In this document: positions 6,461 through 12,980 of the stretch, in pieces
Layout of the letters: the number at the start of each line of letters is the position of its first letter
Position numbering within the stretch: position 1 is the first letter of the stretch
Origin: an uncultured Lachnospiraceae bacterium
GTDB taxonomy: Bacteria > Bacillota > Clostridia > Lachnospirales > Lachnospiraceae
NCBI GenBank assembly: GCA_946639085.1
Contig: CAMPBP010000005.1
Coordinates: 1-16,689 of the forward strand
DNA: 16,689 nt
Direction of reading: 5' to 3'
The notes under the pieces: model-generated
Told to the model about the DNA's origin: nothing
Databases searched by the model: none
The model's input: the letters and a program-made list of their open reading frames with translations, nothing else
Position numbers and translations under genes: made by a program

Positions 6461-8212
6461 ATGAAGAAGAGAGTAGTAGCATTATTACTTTCGTTGACAA
6501 TGGTAGCAGCTATGCTTGCAGGTTGCGGCAACAACGCAGCATCAACAGACAAGACTTCAACCGCTAACACTTCAACGGACACAGCAAAGACTGATAACGG
6601 CGATTCATCAGCATCTTCAGACGATTTACTCGTTGTTGAAGTATACGATGAAGCAGCTAACTATCAGGGAACACAGACAGGTTGGTTCGCAAAGGTTGTT
6701 AAGGATCGTTTCAATATCGAACTTAACATCATTGCTCCTCAGGTAGCAGGTGATGCTGTTTACCAGACAAGAACCGCAACAGGAAACTTGGGCGACATCG
6801 TTTTACTCGATCCCGGTCACTTTGTTGACTGTGTTAACGCAGGTCTTATAAAGGATATCTCAGGCGAGATTAAGAACTGCAGCAACCTTATGGAGTTTGA
6901 CAAGCAGATCACAACCTACAACAGCGGTATTTCTACAACAGGCGCTGTTTACGGTATTCCTTGTGAAATGACCAACACTTCACCCACATCTTTCTCGGAT
7001 GACGTTATTTATTCAAGCCCCATGCTTCGTTGGGACCTTTATTCAGCAGTAGGCGCTCCCGACATCGCTGACCTTGACGGACTTCTTGATACCATCAAGC
7101 TCATCCAGGACGCTAACCCTACCAACGAAAACGGCGATCCCGCTTACGGCTTCTCACTTTGGCCTGACTGGGATAACAACGACGGTATGATCGGTATTGC
7201 AAACGTTGTTCAGCTTACCACATGGTATGGCGAGAAGATCAAAGGCGCTGCAATCCTTACAAAAGATGACAAGTTCATCCCTCTTACCGACAAGAACGGT
7301 ACATACTATAAGATGCTTAAGTTCTTATGGAAAGCAAACCAGATGGGTCTCGTTGATCCCGACTCAGGTTCTCAGAACTGGGACGCTGCATGTGCTAAGA
7401 TGAGCGCAGGACAGGTTTACACATTCTGGTACAGCTGGCAGGTAGGTTTCTGGAACACCCAGGAAAGACTTGCAGACGGCAAGGGTATGATCTTTATCCC
7501 TGTTAAGGATCAGCTTTACTACACCACATCCGATACCTATTACGGATCGGGACGTATCTTCGGCGTTGGTTCAGGCGTTGAAGGTGAAAAGTATGACAGA
7601 ATCATGAAGTTCCTTGACTGGTACGCATCTCCCGAAGGTGTTACCTTCCAGCACTGCGGTATCGAAGGCTTCAACTATTCTGTAGGTGCTGACGGAAAAT
7701 ACACCATCATGAACGACAATGCACTTATGGATAACCTTCCGGTTCCCGAAGAGTACGGCGGAGCAGGTTACTCAGACGGTAACAACGCAATCAACCAGTG
7801 GATCGTAAGCTCTATCTCCACCAACCCCAACACAGGTGAACCTTACGGCAATACTCACTGGTCATCATGGAAAGAAGCTACGGCTACAAAGACCAAGAAT
7901 GAATGGTCCGCAAGATTTGGTGTTGCTGAACCCGTTGATTGGATGAAAGCAAACAATGCTCTTCTTGTAAGACCCAGCGTATCTGTTTCTCTTCCTACCG
8001 AAGATGCTGATATCACAGTTATCAGAAATCAGGTTGGACAGGAAGTTAAGGATGCATCTTGGAAGATGATCTTTGCATCAAGCGAAGCTGAATTCGATTC
8101 TATGTGGGATACCATGGTTACCAATCTTGACAGCTTGGGATTCCAGGATCTTTACAAGTTTGATGTTGACAAGTACACTATCGAACTTGACGCTATGAAG
8201 GCAGCTAAATAA
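6461..8212 (+). CDS. Extracellular sugar-binding lipoprotein of the ABC importer
   Basis: This 583-aa substrate-binding protein is anchored to the outer face of the membrane. It has a lipoprotein signal (MKKR, a hydrophobic core, then the lipobox LAGC with Cys22), followed by a flexible Ser/Thr/Asn/Asp-rich linker to about residue 55. The mature part is large, as in LplA/YtcQ-class binding proteins that handle oligosaccharides, and is rich in Trp and Tyr (for example FWYSWQVGFWNTQERL), typical of sugar stacking. A strong AGAAGGAGG precedes the ATG by 5 nt. Compared with the flanking genes, its codons favour GCT, GTT, GCA and CTT and avoid GCG, a sign of high expression. It lies downstream of its two permeases and ends at a strong terminator. 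The ligand is probably an arabino-oligosaccharide, inferred from the GH51 gene. Confidence 0.92.
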   Translation: MKKRVVALLLSLTMVAAMLAGCGNNAASTDKTSTANTSTDTAKTDNGDSSASSDDLLVVEVYDEAANYQGTQTGWFAKVVKDRFNIELNIIAPQVAGDAVYQTRTATGNLGDIVLLDPGHFVDCVNAGLIKDISGEIKNCSNLMEFDKQITTYNSGISTTGAVYGIPCEMTNTSPTSFSDDVIYSSPMLRWDLYSAVGAPDIADLDGLLDTIKLIQDANPTNENGDPAYGFSLWPDWDNNDGMIGIANVVQLTTWYGEKIKGAAILTKDDKFIPLTDKNGTYYKMLKFLWKANQMGLVDPDSGSQNWDAACAKMSAGQVYTFWYSWQVGFWNTQERLADGKGMIFIPVKDQLYYTTSDTYYGSGRIFGVGSGVEGEKYDRIMKFLDWYASPEGVTFQHCGIEGFNYSVGADGKYTIMNDNALMDNLPVPEEYGGAGYSDGNNAINQWIVSSISTNPNTGEPYGNTHWSSWKEATATKTKNEWSARFGVAEPVDWMKANNALLVRPSVSVSLPTEDADITVIRNQVGQEVKDASWKMIFASSEAEFDSMWDTMVTNLDSLGFQDLYKFDVDKYTIELDAMKAAK

Positions 8213-8232
8213 TTACGGCAACCTAAATTTAT

Positions 8233-8264
8233 CCCCTGCCGGTTTTTCCGGCAGGGGTATTTTA
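8233..8264 (+). terminator. Strong terminator after the binding-protein gene
   Basis: CCCCTGCCGG (8233-8242), a TTTTT loop and its perfect complement (8248-8257) make a 10-bp GC-rich stem followed by TATTTT. It separates the importer operon from the regulator gene. Confidence 0.88.
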
Positions 8265-8282
8265 AAGAAGCTTTTTATCTGA

Positions 8283-8288
8283 TATAAT
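8283..8288 (+). promoter_or_regulatory. -10 box of the LacI-type regulator gene
   Basis: A consensus TATAAT lies 35 bp before the regulator start. The matching -35 region (around 8260-8266, TTTTAAA) is poor and overlaps the T-tract of the terminator. Expression is therefore likely weak, fitting a repressor. Confidence 0.5.
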
Positions 8289-8323
8289 CGCATTTATAGT
8301 GAATTCTCCAAGGAGCTTCAGCT

Positions 8324-9370
8324 TTGATAACGGTAAAAGAAATAGCGAAGATGTGCGATGTGTCTCCGAGCACAGTTTCGAATATCCTCAACGGAAAGAC
8401 TAACATGACCGAAGAAACGCGTAATCGCGTTTTGAAAGTTGTGCAGGAGACAGGTTACAAGCCAAATTATTACGCGCAGGGAATGCGAAGAACAAACAAC
8501 AAGACTATCTGTATCATTACGGAAGAACTTTGCCAATCTTTTTCGACTCCTGCGATCGTTGAATCGATCATGGCTCATGCCGAAAGTTCCGGATATCGTA
8601 CGTTCCTTATCAACATGAGTATGTACGAGAAGTGGAAAAAGGCATACAACGGTGAACTCGGTGACGAGCACCTGTTAAAAGAAAATACGGCACCCGCATT
8701 TTTGGAGGCCGAAGCCGTTCGTGCGGACGGTGTTATATATGTTGCGGCTCACGGTCGTATACTTGATTGTGTTCCCAACGATTATGATATTCCGGTTGTT
8801 TTCGGATACGGAATGTCAAAAGACAATGTTTATAAATCGGTGGTTATTGACGATTCAAACTCCAGTGAGGAGATCATTGATTATCTTATTTCGAAGGGAC
8901 ATAAGAAGATCGGTGTTATCGGAGGTAAGCCCGACAACTTCCATACGATGTGGCGTATGGAGGGATATAAGGACAGTTTAAAGAAAAATAACATTAAATT
9001 TGATAAAAATATTATCGAATACGGAGACTGGGAAAGAGAATCCGGCGAGAAAGCGGCAGAGAAACTTATCGCAAAGGGAGTGAAGACGCTCTTTTGCATG
9101 AACGATCTTATGGCTGCAGGTGCTTACGATTGTGTACGTAAGAAAGATCTCATCGTGGGAAAAGATATCTCGATCTTTGGATTTGATAACAGAGAAATGT
9201 CCGAATACTTGTATCCGACTCTTTCAACAAGCGAGATCATGCTTGAAAAGATCGGTATTAAATGCTGTGAACTGATAATTGAAGAAATCGAAAACGAAGA
9301 TTTCAGAAATACAAAAAAAGATCCTTACAGGATAATGTGTGAGATGATCCACAGAGATTCCATAGTGTGA
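8324..9370 (+). CDS. LacI-family transcriptional regulator
   Basis: This 348-aa repressor begins at a TTG codon: AAGGAG (8310-8315) is 8 nt upstream and the conserved LacI start (ITVKEIAKMCDVSPSTVSNI) begins right after it. The helix-turn-helix occupies residues 1-25, with recognition helix SPSTVSNILNGK. A hinge near residues 48-57 (NYYAQGMRR) carries Met where LacI has the minor-groove Leu. Residues 60-348 form a periplasmic-binding-protein-like sugar-sensing domain, with RVLKVVQETGYKPN before it and an IFGFDNREMSEYLYPTLST segment near the end. It sits between the importer genes and the GH51 gene. Its expected CG-centred palindromes occur three times at the importer promoter and once, imperfectly, upstream of GH51. 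The inducer is probably an arabinoside taken up by the importer (inference). Confidence 0.93.
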   Translation: MITVKEIAKMCDVSPSTVSNILNGKTNMTEETRNRVLKVVQETGYKPNYYAQGMRRTNNKTICIITEELCQSFSTPAIVESIMAHAESSGYRTFLINMSMYEKWKKAYNGELGDEHLLKENTAPAFLEAEAVRADGVIYVAAHGRILDCVPNDYDIPVVFGYGMSKDNVYKSVVIDDSNSSEEIIDYLISKGHKKIGVIGGKPDNFHTMWRMEGYKDSLKKNNIKFDKNIIEYGDWERESGEKAAEKLIAKGVKTLFCMNDLMAAGAYDCVRKKDLIVGKDISIFGFDNREMSEYLYPTLSTSEIMLEKIGIKCCELIIEEIENEDFRNTKKDPYRIMCEMIHRDSIV

Positions 9371-9389
9371 TCTATATATATTTTTGTAC

Positions 9390-9418
9390 TTTACTTAATC
9401 GTTTTCATCGCGTTAAAT
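9390..9418 (+). promoter_or_regulatory. Candidate GH51 promoter with an imperfect LacI-type operator
   Basis: TTAATCGTTTTC (9395-9406) matches 10 of 12 positions of the TAAAWCGWTTTA operators seen at the importer promoter. It lies between a weak -35 (TTTACT, 9390-9395) and a weak -10 (TTAAAT, 9413-9418) spaced 17 bp apart. The promoter is tentative; the operator match is more convincing because it links GH51 to the same regulator. A terminator hairpin follows at 9443. Confidence 0.4.
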
Positions 9419-9442
9419 ACGTGTTTTTCCTAATGATTATTC

Positions 9443-9470
9443 GGCCTGCATTTCAGCAGGCCTTTTATTT
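9443..9470 (+). terminator. Terminator between the regulator and the GH51 gene
   Basis: GGCCTGC (9443-9449), a 6-nt loop and GCAGGCC (9456-9462), then TTTTATTT. It probably ends the LacI-type gene transcript. It lies only 27 bp before the GH51 start and downstream of the only candidate GH51 promoter, so it may also act as an attenuator. Confidence 0.8.
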
Positions 9471-9496
9471 AATAAGACGGATCGGAGAAAACCGAC

Positions 9497-11374
9497 ATGA
9501 TAGGTCTCTTTTTTGAAGATATTAATTACGGACTTGACGGCGGACTGAATGCTCAGCTGATACAGAACCGAAATTTCGAGATGCTTTATGCCTCTTCCGA
9601 AGATTTTGGAAAGTTTGAAACAAAATTTGACGGATTGTATGCATGGAGATCCGAAGGGAACGCTATGATCTCAATTTCGGATGAAAACCCCGTAAGCTGC
9701 GCCAATCCTCATTATCTTGTGTGCGATGTGCTTATGTCGGGCTCGGGATTTTCAAACAATGCTTATGATGGTTTCAGCGTAAGAAAAGGCGCTTCGTACG
9801 AGGTTTCTTTTTACGCCAAGGCAGATACGGAAAGAAAAGTGACATTGCAGGCAGTTAAGGGCGATGCAGTGGCTTTTGGTGTTGACTTTACCGTAAATTC
9901 GAGCGAATTCAAAGAGTACAAAGCTACAATAAAGGCGGAAGCAAACGTTAGTTTTGCACAGGTTAAAGTCATTATCGCCGATACCGGAAGGATATGTTTT
10001 GACTTTTTTTCACTTAAACCCTCTGATGCTGTCATGGGTCTTTTCAGAAAAGACCTGGTGAACATGCTTAAAGACATTAAGCCTGATTTTCTTCGATTCC
10101 CCGGCGGATGCGTGGTCGAAGGTTCGACGCTTGAAAGCCGTTATGACTGGAAACGTACTGTCGGAGAGGTGAAAGACAGAAGGTTTAACTGGTCGAGATG
10201 GGCAGTCCATACATCGTGGCTTGAGCCGGAGGTCGGACCTTATCATTATTACGGTCAATCTTACGAGATCGGATTTTATGAGTTCTTCCTTCTTTGCGAA
10301 TATTTAAACTGCAAACCCGCGCCTGTTGTAAGCGTCGGACTTGCATGTCAGTTCCAGACATTTGAAAAGGTTGATGTGAACGATCCCGAATTTATGAATT
10401 ATGTTCAGGATGCGATCGATCTTATCGAATTTGCGAACGGACCCGTAGATTCCAAGTGGGGTTCATTAAGAGCCCAAATGGGCCATCCCGAGCCTTTTGG
10501 CATGGACATGATCGGAATCGGAAACGAACAGTGGGAGGACGAAAATTCTCAGTTTTTTGAAAGATATCGCATATTTGAGAAAAAGATCCATGAAGTATAT
10601 CCCGATATGAAGCTTATCGGAACCGCAGGCCCCGATGTTTACAGCGATCGTTACAGTGCTTCATGGGACTTCATAAGAAAAGAGCATGAAAAGAATAAAA
10701 ACTTTGTATATGCGGTAGACGAGCACTATTACGTAAGCCCCGACTGGCTTATCGAAAACAATACGTTTTACGACAATTATCCCCGTGATATCAAAGTTTT
10801 CGCAGGCGAATATGCCTGCCATATAGAAGGCGCAAACGGAAGGTTCAACAGACCCGATGCGAACAGTCACCTTGCCGCTTTGGCGGAGGCTGCGTTTATG
10901 ACGGGACTGGAACGTAATCAGGATGTAGTAGTCATGGCATCTTACGCACCTCTTTTGTCTAAGCTTGGATATTCGCAGTGGTCGCCCAATCTTATCTGGT
11001 TTAACGGAGAGAGTGCTTACGCTACGCCGAGTTACTATGTACAGAAACTGTTTAGTACTCACGAAGGCGAGTACGTTAAGAAGTTTAAGCATCCCGTCGA
11101 CGGTGAGCTTTTCGCCAGCGCCGTTATCGACAAAGAAGGCAAGCTCATAATCAAGGCCGTGAACGTAAGCGACAAAGAAAAGAAACTCGACATTTCATCG
11201 GTTTACGAGGGCGATCTTGGTGCCACCGTAAAAGCCTATGAGTTAAAGGCAGACAAAGATGCTTACAACACGATAGAGAAACCTTTTAACGTTTCTCCCA
11301 CCCAGATGATCACGGTAGCAAAGGACGCTCTTTCCATCGAACCTTGCTCCGTAAAGGTCATAGTTTTCGCATAA
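9497..11374 (+). CDS. GH51 alpha-L-arabinofuranosidase
   Basis: This 625-aa cytoplasmic enzyme is predicted to release terminal L-arabinofuranose from arabino-oligosaccharides. It has no signal peptide, so it acts on imported substrate. Order: an N-terminal family motif (GLFFEDINYGLDGG), a beta-rich carbohydrate-binding-like insert at about residues 60-180, then the (beta/alpha)8 barrel with LRFPGG (199-204). The acid/base Glu344 lies in GIGNEQWEDE and the nucleophile Glu438 in VFAGEYACH. A C-terminal beta-domain starts near residue 520. The ATG follows a CGGAG by 9 nt. An in-frame stop at 9473 limits extension, so the protein begins almost at the GLFFED motif and lacks the short lead strand of many relatives. 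A neighbouring importer and LacI-type regulator complete the locus. The exact linkage preference is not readable. Confidence 0.92.
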   Translation: MIGLFFEDINYGLDGGLNAQLIQNRNFEMLYASSEDFGKFETKFDGLYAWRSEGNAMISISDENPVSCANPHYLVCDVLMSGSGFSNNAYDGFSVRKGASYEVSFYAKADTERKVTLQAVKGDAVAFGVDFTVNSSEFKEYKATIKAEANVSFAQVKVIIADTGRICFDFFSLKPSDAVMGLFRKDLVNMLKDIKPDFLRFPGGCVVEGSTLESRYDWKRTVGEVKDRRFNWSRWAVHTSWLEPEVGPYHYYGQSYEIGFYEFFLLCEYLNCKPAPVVSVGLACQFQTFEKVDVNDPEFMNYVQDAIDLIEFANGPVDSKWGSLRAQMGHPEPFGMDMIGIGNEQWEDENSQFFERYRIFEKKIHEVYPDMKLIGTAGPDVYSDRYSASWDFIRKEHEKNKNFVYAVDEHYYVSPDWLIENNTFYDNYPRDIKVFAGEYACHIEGANGRFNRPDANSHLAALAEAAFMTGLERNQDVVVMASYAPLLSKLGYSQWSPNLIWFNGESAYATPSYYVQKLFSTHEGEYVKKFKHPVDGELFASAVIDKEGKLIIKAVNVSDKEKKLDISSVYEGDLGATVKAYELKADKDAYNTIEKPFNVSPTQMITVAKDALSIEPCSVKVIVFA

Positions 11375-11392
11375 AATGATATATAATAAATC

Positions 11393-11432
11393 AAAAAGCA
11401 GGCTCGTGATGTCTCACGTGGCCTGCTTTCCT
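11393..11432 (-). terminator. 40-bp hairpin direct repeat, copy 1 (terminator-like)
   Basis: Outer stem AAAGCAGGC / GCCTGCTTT (11395-11403 and 11421-11429) and inner stem CGTGA / TCACG enclose a TGTC loop. The better T-tract is on the - strand (TTTTTGATTTATT), so it is best read as a - strand terminator, though it may also stop the GH51 transcript weakly. It matches copy 2 at 39 of 40 positions. A TATAAT at 11382-11387 precedes it on the + strand without a good -35. Confidence 0.75.
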
Positions 11433-11725
11433 GCTCTATTCTCATTTATGATGATTCGAGCAGTGCATATTCATTGCCTATCCCTGCCCATCTTCGAGAT
11501 TGCGCGTTTTGGGCAGTAATATCATTATTGCTATCCTGCCTAAATGAAGAAATATCACAAAAAGGCAGAACAAACGGCGCATTGTATACTGCTTGTTTTC
11601 ATAATCCGATAATATGAGCAGGAATTCGTTTTGTTTCTTTCTGCCTGATTTCCCAAAAACAATTTCCAGGCAGGATATCAACCAATATCTTCCTGCTTGA
11701 TATCTCAAAAGAGGAATTGGGGCAG
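11431..11725. repeat. Array of six 33-bp inverted repeats with 52-53 bp period
   Basis: Six elements lie at 11431-11463, 11484-11516, 11536-11568, 11589-11621, 11641-11673 and 11693-11725. Each is exactly 33 nt, starts with CTGC and ends with GCAG, and extends its stem to 6-7 bp. Stem pairs change together: CTGCTC/GAGCAG, CTGCCCA/TGGGCAG, CTGCCT/AGGCAG, CTGCTT/GAGCAG, CTGCCTG/CAGGCAG and CTGCTT/GGGCAG. Spacers are 20, 19, 20, 19 and 19 nt. Loops and spacers share no clear sequence. Start-to-start distance averages 52.4 bp, about five helical turns. I do not recognise it. It could be a phased protein-binding array or a transcribed row of hairpins; G-T wobbles in units 4 and 6 favour a + strand RNA. 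Units are not CRISPR-like repeats, and the period is not a multiple of three. Confidence 0.8.
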
Positions 11726-11781
11726 AAAGAAAAAGCGTAGGAACAGTTTTATTTCAATCCTGCAAGTTAAAAATTCGATTA

Positions 11782-11821
11782 AAAAAGCAGGCTCGTGATG
11801 TCTCACGGGGCCTGCTTTCCT
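11782..11821 (-). terminator. 40-bp hairpin direct repeat, copy 2: terminator of the rubrerythrin transcript
   Basis: This is the same two-part hairpin as copy 1, with one base changed (G at 11808 for T at 11419). On the - strand the stem is followed by TTTTTT, making a strong terminator 20 bp past the rubrerythrin stop. The stretch between the array and this copy (11726-11781) shows nothing clear apart from one more CCTGC/GCAGG pair (11759-11763 and 11787-11791) that breaks the array spacing. Confidence 0.85.
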
Positions 11822-11840
11822 TATTTCTCTTAATTATACT

Positions 11841-12488
11841 TTAGTAATTCTCTGCGTGGATCTCGAAGTAGCTCTGAGGATGTGCACATACGGGGCAAAC
11901 ATCGGGAGCGTTGGTGCCGACAACGATATGTCCGCAGTTGCGGCATTCCCAAACTTTAACTTCGCTCTTCTTGAATACTTCCTGAGCTTCAACATTCTTT
12001 AAAAGTGCACGGTATCTTTCTTCGTGACGTTTCTCGATGGCTGCAACGCCTCTGAACTTGGCTGCAAGTTCGGGGAAACCTTCCTTCTCCGCTGTTACAG
12101 CGAAGCCTTCGTACATATCTGTCCACTCGAAGTTCTCGCCGTCTGCCGCTGCGGCAAGGTTTTCTGCTGTGGAACCGATTCCGCCGAGCTCTTTGAACCA
12201 CATCTTAGCATGTTCCTTTTCGTTGTCTGCGGTAAGTAAGAACAATGCTGCGATCTGCTCGAAGCCTTCCTTCTTAGCCTTTGAAGCGAAATAGGTATAT
12301 TTGTTGCGTGCCTGAGACTCGCCTGCAAATGCTGCCTGAAGATTCTTCTCGGTCTCCGTTCCGGCATACTTGTTGGCATTTACTTCAACAACTTTGTCGC
12401 CCGAAGCTTTGCACTTGGGACATACGGGTGTTTCGCCGTCGTTAACGGTGAAGATCTCACCGCAAATAGAGCACTTATATGTTTTCAT
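11841..12488 (-). CDS. Rubrerythrin with rubredoxin-type sites at both ends
   Basis: This 215-aa cytoplasmic diiron peroxidase is predicted to reduce hydrogen peroxide to water in anaerobes. The start ([11 protein letters not shown]) is set by AAGGAGG 9 nt upstream; a longer in-frame start would overlap the upstream desulfoferrodoxin gene. Order: an N-terminal rubredoxin-like knuckle pair (Cys6, Cys9, Cys23, Cys26), a ferritin-like four-helix domain at about 44-175 carrying the diiron ligands ([41 protein letters not shown]), and a C-terminal rubredoxin domain (Cys182, Cys185, Cys198, Cys201; C-x2-C-x12-C-x2-C). Ordinary rubrerythrins have only the C-terminal centre and reverse rubrerythrins only the N-terminal one, so two centres is notable. 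It follows the superoxide reductase gene by 14 nt, so peroxide made there can be removed by its neighbour. Confidence 0.93.
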   Translation of the reverse strand: MKTYKCSICGEIFTVNDGETPVCPKCKASGDKVVEVNANKYAGTETEKNLQAAFAGESQARNKYTYFASKAKKEGFEQIAALFLLTADNEKEHAKMWFKELGGIGSTAENLAAAADGENFEWTDMYEGFAVTAEKEGFPELAAKFRGVAAIEKRHEERYRALLKNVEAQEVFKKSEVKVWECRNCGHIVVGTNAPDVCPVCAHPQSYFEIHAENY

Positions 12489-12502
12489 CTGTATTCTCCT
12501 CC

Positions 12503-12877
12503 TTAAGCTTTCCAAAGTCCGTGAAGATTGCAGTAAGCATATACTCCGACAACCTCATCACCGTCGGTGATAGCGAAGCTTACCTTCGGTTCGCTTCCGG
12601 GAGTGAGCGCTTTACGCTGATTACCTGCCTTGGTCTGCAATGCTACCCATTCGATGTAATGTTCTTCAATCATGGGATGTGCAACGGAACCGATAGATAC
12701 GGTTACGATATTGCCATTAACTTCATAAACGGGAACGTGCTTTTCAACGGCAGCGTCCGTTGTTCCGGGAATGATCTCCTGCATCTGCTCGCCGCAACAT
12801 ACAACCGGAACACCCGTCTTTTTAACTACTGCAACGATCTGGCCGCAGTGATTGCATCTGTAAAACTTTAAATCCAT
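12503..12877 (-). CDS. dfx: Desulfoferrodoxin (superoxide reductase, two-iron type)
   Basis: This 124-aa cytoplasmic enzyme reduces superoxide to hydrogen peroxide without making oxygen. The N-terminal desulforedoxin-like domain has all four iron-binding Cys (Cys8, Cys11, Cys27, Cys28). The C-terminal superoxide reductase domain keeps the Fe(His)4Cys site: EKHVP with Glu45, Lys46 and His47, then [11 protein letters not shown] and the YCNLHGLW motif supplying Cys and the last His. Length matches the class I (2Fe) family. The ATG has AAGGAGG 6 nt upstream. It is the first gene of a two-gene unit with rubrerythrin and has a PerR-like site over its -10 box. Electrons probably come from rubredoxin, which is not encoded here. 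Confidence 0.95.
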   Translation of the reverse strand: MDLKFYRCNHCGQIVAVVKKTGVPVVCCGEQMQEIIPGTTDAAVEKHVPVYEVNGNIVTVSIGSVAHPMIEEHYIEWVALQTKAGNQRKALTPGSEPKVSFAITDGDEVVGVYAYCNLHGLWKA

Positions 12878-12919
12878 AGTAACCCTCCTTCGTTTTATAC
12901 ACTTTACTTTTATGTATTC

Positions 12920-12934
12920 TGCTTATGATTATAA
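12920..12934 (-). promoter_or_regulatory. -10 box and PerR-like site of the dfx-rubrerythrin operon
   Basis: On the - strand TATAAT (complement of 12928-12933) lies about 50 bp before the dfx ATG. The surrounding TTATAATCATAAGCA agrees with the PerR box TTATAATNATTATAA at 12 of 14 defined positions. PerR controls rubrerythrin and desulfoferrodoxin genes in clostridia, so the match is sensible. No good -35 is visible. The gap 12878-12980 holds nothing else I can name, and no clear terminator for the gene ending at 12981 is expected or seen there. Confidence 0.4.
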
Positions 12935-12980
12935 CCAATTCGCAGCGATTATGCTATTAATATTTCGTAAATTATGCGAC

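Noticed and set aside
8283..8298. A fifth LacI-type operator at the regulator's own promoter
   Set aside because: The CG at 8289-8290 is flanked by AAT and CAT, which are not symmetric, so autoregulation through this motif is not supported.
11478..11708. A 76-residue open frame on the - strand through the array
   Set aside because: It starts at TTG without a ribosome binding site, shows no family features, and the 52-53 bp period is not a multiple of three, so the repeats are not preserved as protein.
11431..11725. CRISPR array
   Set aside because: Only the ends of each 33-nt unit are conserved and they vary in a paired way. There are no identical repeats and no cas genes nearby.
12095..12379. 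Open frames on both strands within the rubrerythrin gene
   Set aside because: They are shadows of a gene with complete metal-binding motifs and have no start signals of their own.
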